A stretch of 64,000 bases of DNA. Origin: Maribacter polysiphoniae (GTDB lineage Bacteria; Bacteroidota; Bacteroidia; Flavobacteriales; Flavobacteriaceae). The stretch lies in the NCBI RefSeq assembly GCF_003148665.1, contig NZ_QGGQ01000001.1, forward strand, positions 795,267 to 859,266, written 5' to 3'. The position numbers were made by a program, and so were the translations under genes. Shown here in pieces: positions 54,583 to 62,260 of this stretch. The notes below the pieces were generated by a model that searched no databases, was not told the DNA's origin, and saw nothing but the letters and a program-made list of their open reading frames with translations. Positions within the stretch are counted from its first letter, which is position 1; each line of letters opens with the position of its first letter.

Positions 54583-55584
54583 ATGAGGCAATTGGGGTTA
54601 TTGATTTTTTGTTTGTTGCAGTTTTCCTGTACTAGCCAGGTCAAGGAAAAAATAAATGGGGTCAGTTTTGTCGCTTCACGGGAGAAAGTGGGGCAACAGC
54701 ATGTTGATGAGATCCTGAATATCAATGCCAATCATGCTGCGGTTATGCCTTTTGGATTTATACGTGAAATTAATTCACCTGATATTATTTTCGATACCGA
54801 ACGACAATGGTTCGGAGAAACCAAAAGTGGGGCCAAACAGTATATTCGAATGTTGCATAAAAATGGTGTTCAGGTAATGCTAAAGCCACAAATCTGGATT
54901 TGGAGGGGGGAATTTACAGGGACTTTGAAGATGCAAACCGAAGAAGATTGGCAAGTCTTGGAAGCATCCTATGAAAAATTCATCCTGGCCTATGCCCATT
55001 TGGCCCATGAAACCCAAACCGCTATTTTTTGTGTTGGTACGGAGTTGGGTCAATTTGTAAAAAATAGACCTGTATTTTGGAAAAATTTGATTGGAAAAAT
55101 CAGGGAAGTGTACAAGGGTAAGCTGACGTACGCCGCGAACTGGGATGAATATCCTGGGACTCCATTTTGGGAATATGTCGATTTTATCGGTATTGACGCA
55201 TATTTTCCGCTATCTGAAGAACGTACCCCTACTGTTACGCAATTGAAAAATGGGTGGAAAAAGCATAAGGAAAGGATGATGCACTTGTCCAAGGAAAAAG
55301 GCAAGCCCATATTATTTACCGAATATGGTTACCGAAGTATGGATTATACAGCCAAGAAGCCATGGCTGGTAGACCGAAGTGTTCAAAACGTAAACCTCGA
55401 TGGTCAGGTGAATGCCAAAAAGGCCATTTTTGAGGAGTTCTGGGGCGAGGAATGGTTTGCGGGGGGTTATGTCTGGAAATGGTTCATTAATCATGATAAG
55501 GCCGGGGGCGGTAAGGATAACCGGTTTACCCCCCAGAATAAGCCTGCCCAATTGGTCATAAGCGATTTTTATAAATTGTATTGA
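54583..55584 (+). CDS. GH113-like lipoprotein (possible beta-mannanase or related glycosidase)
   Basis: 333 residues with lipoprotein signal LLQFSC. TIM-barrel features: INGVSFVA, GVQVMLKPQIWIWRGEF, FCVGTELGQF (acid/base Glu), DFIGIDAYFPL, PILFTEYGYRSMDY (nucleophile Glu), YVWKWF. The positions of the two Glu residues match GH113 beta-mannanases and related GTA-type TIM-barrel proteins. Substrate uncertain. Divergent from the flavoprotein gene; may act on the glycan made by the neighbouring glycosyltransferases or on external mannan. Confidence 0.75.
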   Translation: MRQLGLLIFCLLQFSCTSQVKEKINGVSFVASREKVGQQHVDEILNINANHAAVMPFGFIREINSPDIIFDTERQWFGETKSGAKQYIRMLHKNGVQVMLKPQIWIWRGEFTGTLKMQTEEDWQVLEASYEKFILAYAHLAHETQTAIFCVGTELGQFVKNRPVFWKNLIGKIREVYKGKLTYAANWDEYPGTPFWEYVDFIGIDAYFPLSEERTPTVTQLKNGWKKHKERMMHLSKEKGKPILFTEYGYRSMDYTAKKPWLVDRSVQNVNLDGQVNAKKAIFEEFWGEEWFAGGYVWKWFINHDKAGGGKDNRFTPQNKPAQLVISDFYKLY

Positions 55585-55630
55585 TTATTGGCATTAAGCC
55601 CATGACATGACTGACTGATAAGGTTTGTTT

Positions 55631-55662
55631 TGATCATTTTTTTCAGAATACAGGAATGATCA
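55631..55662. repeat. Inverted repeat between the GH113-like gene and the amidase pair
   Basis: TGATCATT at 55631-55638 and AATGATCA at 55655-55662 are perfectly complementary across a 16-base interval. No T-run follows directly. Possibly a weak terminator or a binding site upstream of the amidase-like gene. Confidence 0.35.
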
Positions 55663-55742
55663 TATTATTAATTGGTCAACTTGGGTTTTGTATTTGCATT
55701 TGGCAAGTATTTTTGATAAACTTTGCGTAAACATTGATCCGC

Positions 55743-56663
55743 GTGACGTTTATAAAAAATTTAGCAGTATCATTATTGGTATTGACCTCTATTGAAAGTG
55801 TATTTTCCCAAAAAAACTTAGAAACCGTCGTTGCCAAGAATGGAGATGGAATTCTCTCGATTTTACGAAACGAGGGCATCGATATCGCTAAGTACTACGA
55901 ACAGTTTCTTGAATTGAACGAAGCTAAATTGAGTAACGGTAGCCGTTTGGCCATTGGTGAAACGTATGTAATACCACATGCCCCCGATTCTTTTAAGAAC
56001 AGGGGGGTATTGGTACAAATAGGCAATGGCGGGGAAAGACCGATTTTTGATGAAGAGCTGGCCACTTTAAGACGTAAAGACAGTTCCTTGATCAATACGG
56101 TATATTATTTGATAGAACATGATGGGGTAGGTACTAGGGTACAAAGTGCCCCCAAGGATGGTATTGCTGTGAACATGGCAAGGAGGTTGCTCCAAAGTGG
56201 GGCAAGGGTGTATCTGTTAACCAGTGAGGCGAAGGATTCTTTGGGGTTGATAGACTATGTTGGGGAGATAAACAAAAAATACCTGAAACATAATGGGGAT
56301 TATCAAAGGCTAGTGGTGATGAATGTCGACGAAGTGAATCCAAAAACAAAAACCGATGTAATGGTCTACCATTATGCGGAGAGTGAGGAAAGTAAAAGAT
56401 TTGCTGCCAACATATTGAAGGTTTTTGGTGGGAATGTTGTAAAACAAGGGTCACTGGAAGATTATTCCAAGGTCTTTACAGATTTTAAAAGCATAGCATT
56501 CGCAAAGAATATTTTACCGCCTATTACCTTTATAAATATGGGTTCAGAACCTGCTGATGACCAAAAAACCATGAAGGTGACCGCCAATAGGGAAAATATA
56601 GCCAACCTAATTACCAATGGAATTTTATCGGATTATTCCAATACGGAATTTGAGGAAAATTAG
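55743..56663 (+). CDS. Amidase_3-fold protein lacking catalytic residues (pseudo-amidase)
   Basis: 306 residues from GTG at 55743; TTG at 55734 is an alternative, and no ATG is near. Signal peptide to about FSQ, then a LysM-like segment (VVAKNGDGILSILRNEGI, about 28-80) and an amidase_3-like domain. Aligned with the next gene, which has the same layout, three key positions have changed: the Glu zinc ligand of SEDEYAYD becomes Gly (KDGIAVN), the His of THVDSR becomes Asn194 (MNVDEV), and the catalytic Glu of FIEIGN becomes Asn265 (FINMGS). A histidine remains in IEHDG. It therefore probably cannot hydrolyse peptidoglycan and may regulate or assist its partner. Confidence 0.75.
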   Translation: MTFIKNLAVSLLVLTSIESVFSQKNLETVVAKNGDGILSILRNEGIDIAKYYEQFLELNEAKLSNGSRLAIGETYVIPHAPDSFKNRGVLVQIGNGGERPIFDEELATLRRKDSSLINTVYYLIEHDGVGTRVQSAPKDGIAVNMARRLLQSGARVYLLTSEAKDSLGLIDYVGEINKKYLKHNGDYQRLVVMNVDEVNPKTKTDVMVYHYAESEESKRFAANILKVFGGNVVKQGSLEDYSKVFTDFKSIAFAKNILPPITFINMGSEPADDQKTMKVTANRENIANLITNGILSDYSNTEFEEN

Positions 56664-56676
56664 TAGAAAGGTGAAA

Positions 56677-57717
56677 GTGAAAATTAATAATTACATATTT
56701 CCAATAGTGTTTTTCATGGCTATTATAGCCACTGGACAGGATGCCTATATCGCTGTAAAGGCGGAAAAGGGTGATGGGGTATATTCCCTTCTGCGGAAAC
56801 AGGGGGTCGACCCATACGAGACTTTTGATGATTTTATTGCTTTAAACTCTGAAAACCTTCGTGATAGTATCCATTTATACGAGGGAAGAACCTACTTTTT
56901 GCCCAGTGTCGATTCAACATCCACAACAAAAGCCGATAAAGTTGTAGCGCCAAAATTGGAAGATAGGCTTTCCTATCCCTTATTCGGGGAGGGGTATTCC
57001 GACGTCGCCATAAAAAGTACCCGCTTAAAAGGGGCTGTTTATTATTTGATATCAGGGCATGGAGGGCCAGATCCGGGGGCAATGACAAAATATGGGAACA
57101 CTTATATTTCAGAAGATGAATACGCCTATGATTTAACCTTGCGGTTGGCTAAGGAACTTATGGCCCACAGCGCTTTGGTCTATGTCATCATACAGGACAA
57201 GGATGACGGTATACGCGATGAACGGATATTGGAAATGGATAGGGATGAGGTCGCCTTTCCGGACAAGACGATACCATTGAATCAAACTGCCCGGTTAAAA
57301 CAGCGGGTTGAAATTGTGAATGACCTTCATAAAAAACATAGGGGGCAATTTCAACGACTCATAGTGACCCATGTAGACAGTCGTAGCAAAGGGCAGAATA
57401 TCGATGTTTTTTTCTACCATCATGCAAAAAGCAAGAATGGAAAGAAATTGGCCGAAAGTATACACAATACATTTAAGGAGAAATATAGAAAATACCAACC
57501 CAATCGTACTTATACAGGTACTTTTCAAGACCGGACCTCGCTTTACCTTGTAAAGAAAACCCATCCGGCAATGACTTTCATCGAGATTGGGAATATCAAA
57601 AACGATAAAGACCAGAAAAGGATATTGGAGCCCGATAATCGTCAAGCCTTGGCCAAATGGATCTCTGAAGGTGTTATTTTGGATTTTGAGAGCGGGGAAA
57701 TCGGACCGATTCGCTAG
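56677..57717 (+). CDS. N-acetylmuramoyl-L-alanine amidase (Amidase_3)
   Basis: 346 residues from GTG at 56677, spaced 5 bases after AGAAAGG; GTG at 56671 is also possible. Signal peptide to about ATGQ, LysM-like segment (VKAEKGDGVYSLLRKQGVDP), then the amidase domain with zinc ligands in SGHGGPDPGA (His128), SEDEYAYD (Glu146 or Glu148) and THVDSR (His232), and catalytic Glu303 in FIEIGNIKN. It should cut the bond between MurNAc and the stem peptide in the periplasm, as in cell separation. It starts 13 bp after the pseudo-amidase gene, so the two are co-transcribed. Its end overlaps the convergent GT2 gene by 4 bp. Confidence 0.85.
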   Translation: MKINNYIFPIVFFMAIIATGQDAYIAVKAEKGDGVYSLLRKQGVDPYETFDDFIALNSENLRDSIHLYEGRTYFLPSVDSTSTTKADKVVAPKLEDRLSYPLFGEGYSDVAIKSTRLKGAVYYLISGHGGPDPGAMTKYGNTYISEDEYAYDLTLRLAKELMAHSALVYVIIQDKDDGIRDERILEMDRDEVAFPDKTIPLNQTARLKQRVEIVNDLHKKHRGQFQRLIVTHVDSRSKGQNIDVFFYHHAKSKNGKKLAESIHNTFKEKYRKYQPNRTYTGTFQDRTSLYLVKKTHPAMTFIEIGNIKNDKDQKRILEPDNRQALAKWISEGVILDFESGEIGPIR

Positions 57718-58421
57718 AGGGCTATCTTTCGTTTATAATAATCATATAACTGTTCCGGACCTGCGCCTAAATAGTTCTTAAGGTGTATTATCCCAAAATG
57801 ATATTGCAGCCTTATAACACCATGTTTTCTGTACTTTCTGGCAGAGGTTTGAACGTGGTGGGGAATTATCCTAAAACCGGTTCTCTGGTATAAACGACCA
57901 ATGAACTCATTGTCTTCAAAAACGATATAATCCTCATTGAAGCCTTTGGTTTTAGTAAAAAGTTCTTTGGTGACAAATAGCGATTGGTCACCCCCCCTAC
58001 AGATTTTATGGTTGTATCTGGTGAGCCAGGCAAAGAAACGCAACACCCAATGGCCACTGTCAAAACGCATTTGAAAACACCCGGATTCATGGTCTTTTGA
58101 AGTTGCGGAGAGAATGTGTTGGTCAAAATCCTTTGGGGGAAATGTATCGGCGTGTAAAAAATAGAGGATTACGCCCTTTGCGTGTTTGGCCCCTTCATTC
58201 ATTTGTTTGGCTCTCCCTTTTCCGGTTTGGAGCACTGTTGCCCCTGCATTTTTTGCAATTTGAACGGTGTTGTCGTGGCTGCCACCATCAACAACGATTA
58301 TTTCGGCGATATGGTTGGCGTTACTGTTTTCCTTTAGATAACCAATGAGTTTCCCGATTTGTTCTTCCTCATTGAGTACGGGGATAATAATGCTGATGGT
58401 TGGGGTATTATCGCTTTTCAT
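57714..58421 (-). CDS. GT2 glycosyltransferase of the TIGR04283 (arsenosugar-associated) type
   Basis: 235 residues: ISIIIPVLNEEEQIGKLIGYL, EIIVVDGGSHDNTVQIA, KGRAKQMNEGAKHAKGVILYFLHADTFPP (DxD region), RGGDQSLFVTKELF, GFNEDYIVFEDNEFIGRL. This pattern fits the TIGR04283 family, often found with ArsM and ArsS in arsenosugar clusters, where it may add the aglycone or a sugar. Its start overlaps the DUF547 gene by 14 bp, so they are coupled. Confidence 0.87.
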   Translation of the reverse strand: MKSDNTPTISIIIPVLNEEEQIGKLIGYLKENSNANHIAEIIVVDGGSHDNTVQIAKNAGATVLQTGKGRAKQMNEGAKHAKGVILYFLHADTFPPKDFDQHILSATSKDHESGCFQMRFDSGHWVLRFFAWLTRYNHKICRGGDQSLFVTKELFTKTKGFNEDYIVFEDNEFIGRLYQRTGFRIIPHHVQTSARKYRKHGVIRLQYHFGIIHLKNYLGAGPEQLYDYYKRKIAL

Positions 58422-59163
58422 TCAAACTCCAGTCATACGTTAAATAATCAATTTCCGCATTTTGTGAAATCTCAATATCCACATATTTGTTCAGGTAGTC
58501 GATCAGTGGACTTTTTGTTGTAAAGTCGTCTCCATACCATTTGAATATTTTTGATAAGGCAACCGTATTTTGTGAGATTTTATTCTTTGTGGGGTCGTTT
58601 ATAAAATCGAAAGTTGCCTTTTTAAGCTGCTCTTCCAATTCATTGGCGGAATAGGCGCTGTTCAATAGTTTGGGACAGGAATAGGATGCGCAATTAATGG
58701 CAAAATGAATCCGTGGTTCGTCCATTTTTCGAAGAATATCGTGCTCTATTTCCCCTAGGGAAAAGCTGTCTACCCCAATCTTCAGGCGGTCTTTGCCCCA
58801 AGGCCTGAAAATATCCTTTATACTCTCCAAAGGGTAATTATCGACTATCAACTGAACCGTCCCTGCATTGTATAGGTTTATGTAATAGGCCAATTGCTCT
58901 TCTTTGGGTGCGGAATTGGCAATGGGGTTTTGGGATAGGTATTCGAGATAGCTCCTTAATTGGTCCCTATCGGCAACAAAACCTTTGTAGTCGACATTCC
59001 CTTTTTCATCCACATGCTTTTTCAACAAAATGTCCCATGGGGTATGGTCAACTGTTTCAACACTACCTTCCAAGGTGGCACGGGATGGCTTCTGGCCAAA
59101 ACAATTCAGTAATAGGAAAAATGGCAGTGTTATGCCCAAGATGTATTTAAGTTTGATCATCAT
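58408..59163 (-). CDS. DUF547 domain protein, exported
   Basis: 251 residues. Hydrophobic N-terminus with a lipobox-like LLLNC at about residues 18-22, then a DUF547 domain: VDYKGFVADRDQLRSYLEYLSQ, QLAYYINLYNAGTVQLIVDNYP, IHFAINCASYSCPKLLNSAY, LSKIFKWYGDDF. The YINLYNA and FAIxCAS-x-SCP motifs are the family core, with conserved Cys residues. Function unknown. It lies between arsM (58 bp upstream) and the TIGR04283 glycosyltransferase gene, a position where arsenosugar clusters often carry it. Confidence 0.87.
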   Translation of the reverse strand: MMIKLKYILGITLPFFLLLNCFGQKPSRATLEGSVETVDHTPWDILLKKHVDEKGNVDYKGFVADRDQLRSYLEYLSQNPIANSAPKEEQLAYYINLYNAGTVQLIVDNYPLESIKDIFRPWGKDRLKIGVDSFSLGEIEHDILRKMDEPRIHFAINCASYSCPKLLNSAYSANELEEQLKKATFDFINDPTKNKISQNTVALSKIFKWYGDDFTTKSPLIDYLNKYVDIEISQNAEIDYLTYDWSLNEKR

Positions 59164-59221
59164 CCGATTTTAGGAATATATATATCCTTTAGTTTCATTT
59201 CATGATCAAACCTTACATAAA

Positions 59222-60187
59222 TCAACAACAACCACCGCCATTGTAATGCCAAGTGCTTTCGCTGATATGAATGGGCGCGCCGGTTTTTGCCAATGCAGCT
59301 GCGGTTTTGTCACAAATGGCCAAAGGTTGGTTTTGAAGTAAAACGTGTCCGGCATTATCATCAAAATACGCCTCGTCACCATAATAGATAGCGGTTTTCC
59401 CCGTAAAAATACAAGGTCCATCCTTAGGCATGGGGTCTTTTATTGCGGCAATTTCAATAGATTCAATAAATATCAGTTCGTCGGTGGGATAGTGGTTGGG
59501 CGATAATACCCGATATGATTTCCGCGCCCTGACCTCAATAGTCCCAAAACCTGCATCGGTTAAGGCCTTGATATAATCTTTCATGGGAATACTTCCGCTT
59601 AAGCAAAGTGCCCGGAGTCTATCGTCATTGCGCAATGCCTCGTTCATGGGCTGTTCACAGATAGGATCGCTCATGACCAATCGACCGTGTGGTTTAAGAA
59701 CCCGGTACATTTCGCCAATGGCTTTTTTTAGGTCTTCGGCCTTAAAGATGTTGAAAAGACAGTTTTGGGCCGCAATATCAATACTTTCATCTGCAATGGG
59801 CAGGTTTAAGGCATCGCCTTTGACAAGGTTGATATAGTCACTTTTAAACCAATCGTTTTCTTCTTCGGCTATCTTAAAATTCTTTCTGGAAGCCTCGAGC
59901 ATTTCATCGACCACATCCACACCCGTAACACCGCCTTTTTGGCGTGAGAAATAGGAGAATTGCAAAAGTTCCATACCGCCACCAACACCTACATACAAAA
60001 CCTTTGGGTTGTTTACTAAATCCTGGGCCGAAACCGTACTCCCACATCCATAGTTCATTTCCTGCATAATTTTGGGAATAGACAACCCAGGGAACTGCCA
60101 AATAGGATTTGTGGTACAGCATAGTCCTACATCCGGAGTTAGGGCAGCTTCTTTGTACAAGTCGTTCGTGGCTTCTAAATAGCTCAT
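59222..60187 (-). CDS. arsM: ArsM-type arsenite methyltransferase (arsenosugar clade)
   Basis: 321 residues. SAM-binding VLYVGVGGGMELLQFSYF and TGVDVVDEMLEASRKNF, GDALNLPIADESIDIAAQNCLFNIF, RVLKPHGRLVMSDPI. Cysteines for As(III): Cys23-Cys24 (GLCCTTNP), Cys48, Cys in AAQNCLFN, Cys in SDPICEQP and the terminal GGGCC. The arrangement LCC..., MNYGCGST and a Cys-Cys end is that of the clade found with ArsS and PNP. It adds methyl groups to arsenite, giving dimethylarsenite for arsenosugar synthesis. Its start overlaps the PNP stop by 4 bp. Confidence 0.88.
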   Translation of the reverse strand: MSYLEATNDLYKEAALTPDVGLCCTTNPIWQFPGLSIPKIMQEMNYGCGSTVSAQDLVNNPKVLYVGVGGGMELLQFSYFSRQKGGVTGVDVVDEMLEASRKNFKIAEEENDWFKSDYINLVKGDALNLPIADESIDIAAQNCLFNIFKAEDLKKAIGEMYRVLKPHGRLVMSDPICEQPMNEALRNDDRLRALCLSGSIPMKDYIKALTDAGFGTIEVRARKSYRVLSPNHYPTDELIFIESIEIAAIKDPMPKDGPCIFTGKTAIYYGDEAYFDDNAGHVLLQNQPLAICDKTAAALAKTGAPIHISESTWHYNGGGCC

Positions 60188-61005
60188 AGTTCTTTTATTA
60201 GTTCTGTGAAAAGTTTGATCATTTTGGGCTCCGTGTCGTTTGCGATCTTTATGATTTCCTGAATATCGACGGGTTCAAGGTTGTCAGGGTCGCACTCATC
60301 GGTCAATACGGACACGGCAACCATGGGCAATCGTAAATGGTTGGCGACGATTACTTCGGGTACAGTGCTCATGCCCACTGCATCGGCGCCGAGGATTTTC
60401 AACATCCTGTATTCTGCCTTAGTTTCCAATTGTGGACCTACGACTGCTGCGTATACCCCTTTCTGTAAGCGTATATTCTCTCGTTTGGCAATTGCCTTGA
60501 GTTTGTTGCGCATGATAGGGTCATAGGGCTCGCTCATATCCACAAAACGATCTCCGAATTCATCGACATTACTGAAAGCCAACGGTGATCCCCCCTGAAG
60601 GTTTATATGGTCCTCGATCAACATAATATCGCCTTTTTTGAAATCGAGGTTAATGGCTCCTGCGGCGTTCGAGACGAATAACTTTTTAATTCCAAGCCTG
60701 TGCATAATCCGGATGGGATAGGTGACATCCACAAAATCATAACCTTCATATAAATGGAAACGACCTTCCATAACAACAGCTTTCTTACCCTCTATGGTGC
60801 CATAGATCAGTTTGCCTGAATGAAATTCGACCGTTGCCAAGGGAAAAAATGGTATGTGGTTGTAATGCGCTATAATGGGGTCTTCAATGGCATCGACCAA
60901 TTGGCCCAAGCCTGTTCCCAAAACAATGCCGATTTCAGGGTTGTCAAAACCCTTTTCTTTTAAATACTCAGTGGATTCTTGTAGTTCTTGCTCAGATAAT
61001 CTCAT
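60184..61005 (-). CDS. Purine nucleoside phosphorylase
   Basis: 273 residues, trimeric PNP family: IGIVLGTGLGQLVDAIE, VEFHSGKLIYG (phosphate site), VVMEGRFHLYEGY, LFVSNAAGAIN, DHINLQGGSPL, GVYAAVVGPQLETKAEYRML, GADAVGMSTVPEVI. Cleaves purine nucleosides with phosphate. In an arsenosugar cluster it would remove adenine from the dimethylarsinoyl-adenosine made by ArsS, leaving a sugar phosphate for the glycosyltransferases (inference). ATGA overlaps join it to the genes on both sides. Confidence 0.92.
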   Translation of the reverse strand: MRLSEQELQESTEYLKEKGFDNPEIGIVLGTGLGQLVDAIEDPIIAHYNHIPFFPLATVEFHSGKLIYGTIEGKKAVVMEGRFHLYEGYDFVDVTYPIRIMHRLGIKKLFVSNAAGAINLDFKKGDIMLIEDHINLQGGSPLAFSNVDEFGDRFVDMSEPYDPIMRNKLKAIAKRENIRLQKGVYAAVVGPQLETKAEYRMLKILGADAVGMSTVPEVIVANHLRLPMVAVSVLTDECDPDNLEPVDIQEIIKIANDTEPKMIKLFTELIKEL

Positions 61006-61673
61006 ATATTCTTCAAATAAGTTTGAAAAGCTTTTATTGGTAAAACGTCTTCATAAAGGTCAATATCATTCTTGGTTTCCAAATGGAACACTTTTTTGCC
61101 TGTTAAGTCATTCATGGTATCCTCAAGCACTTTGTTTTTTCCCCATGCCTTATTTTTAAAGACGGCATCGGTATAGGATTTCATTCCCAATAGATAATAT
61201 CCGCCATCCAAGGCAGGTCCTATCACAAAGTCATTTTCATTAAGGGCGTTGAAGGCTTTTTGTATATCGGTACCCTCCAAATCATACATGTCGCTACCGA
61301 TAATTATGATTTTTTCAAATCCGTTTTCAAAACCTGCCCGAAAAGCATTCGCCATCCGTTCCCCTAAATCGGTTCCCACTTGCAATCGTTTATCAAAAAT
61401 AAGATTATCCCAAGAATCATCCTCCCAAATCCCTTCCGAATAATACACGTGTTTGTGTACATGCAGATCTTTGGTTATGTCCGCGGTATGCCTAAGTAGA
61501 TACTTGTATATATCCAAGGCCACTTGGTCCCCGACCTTTGCCGCCAATCGTGTTTTGCATTTTCCCAAAACAGGATTTCTGGTGAATATGAGTAATAGTT
61601 CCCTGGAATTGACCAAATGGAAATGAATGGCCAAAGCGTCTTTTTTTTCAGTATTTTGTTGAATTAAACCCAT
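61002..61673 (-). CDS. DUF2064/TIGR04282 glycosyltransferase-like protein
   Basis: 223 residues: LLLIFTRNPVLGKCKTRLAAKVGDQVALDIYKYL (the nucleotidyltransferase-like P-loop region with KTRL), IIIIGSDMYDLEG, ALDGGYYLLGMK, WGKNKVLEDT. Fits the TIGR04282 family of arsenosugar-associated glycosyltransferases with a GT-A-like fold. The first codons before LVNSRELL may be a non-conserved extension. First in the coupled run with PNP and ArsM, 15 bp after the rhodanese gene. Confidence 0.87.
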   Translation of the reverse strand: MGLIQQNTEKKDALAIHFHLVNSRELLLIFTRNPVLGKCKTRLAAKVGDQVALDIYKYLLRHTADITKDLHVHKHVYYSEGIWEDDSWDNLIFDKRLQVGTDLGERMANAFRAGFENGFEKIIIIGSDMYDLEGTDIQKAFNALNENDFVIGPALDGGYYLLGMKSYTDAVFKNKAWGKNKVLEDTMNDLTGKKVFHLETKNDIDLYEDVLPIKAFQTYLKNI

Positions 61674-61688
61674 GCATTTTGGATTGAC

Positions 61689-62183
61689 TTATTCATAAAT
61701 TTTCTCTCCTTTTTCCAATAACCTGCCCCATAATCTATTATAGGCGTGTACTTTTTCCGTTTCATTGCCTTCCGTATCAAAAACCGGATACCCTAAATTC
61801 TTCCATTTAAATATACCACCATACAGGTTTTGGATATTGGTATAGCCCATTTCCTGGAGTCTTTCGCCAATATCCTCTGACCTAACCCCTATAGAACAGT
61901 AAACGACAATCGGGGTGTTAAGGTTGGGAATGGCGTTTTGTAGGTGTTGTGCGTCAAATTGGTCATAACCCACCCAAAGCGCCTGTTCCAAATGACTTAT
62001 TTTAAACTCTTCCAATTTTCGGGTGTCGAGGAAAACCAGACTGTCCTTGGCAACGGCTTCGGACACCTGTATGTAAGGCACTGTCCCATTATTGAAAACC
62101 CTCAGGGTCCTGTCCATTTTTTTTTGGGCGACCATTGATGCCACACAAGAAAAGAATATACTAATGAAGGATATGGTTTTCAT
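61689..62183 (-). CDS. Exported rhodanese-like protein
   Basis: 164 residues with a signal peptide (to about VAQ, residue 20). Rhodanese domain: VFLDTRKLEEFKISHLEQALWVGY, active-site Cys in VVYCSIGVRSEDIG, LYGGIFKWKNLGYPVF. Would transfer or bind sulfur in the periplasm. Heads the arsenosugar-type unit and is divergent from the GH32 gene. The link to arsenic handling is by position only. Confidence 0.9.
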   Translation of the reverse strand: MKTISFISIFFSCVASMVAQKKMDRTLRVFNNGTVPYIQVSEAVAKDSLVFLDTRKLEEFKISHLEQALWVGYDQFDAQHLQNAIPNLNTPIVVYCSIGVRSEDIGERLQEMGYTNIQNLYGGIFKWKNLGYPVFDTEGNETEKVHAYNRLWGRLLEKGEKIYE

Positions 62184-62260
62184 ACAATGTAAAATGTTAA
62201 AAGTAAAGGTACTATATTATGGGATTTTGTTATCTTAACCTAATCAATAAAAATACCATT

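Noticed and set aside
59164..59221. An approximate AGGAATATATATATCCT palindrome between arsM and the DUF547 gene
   Set aside because: Low-complexity TA repeat; imperfect and too simple to support a regulatory call.
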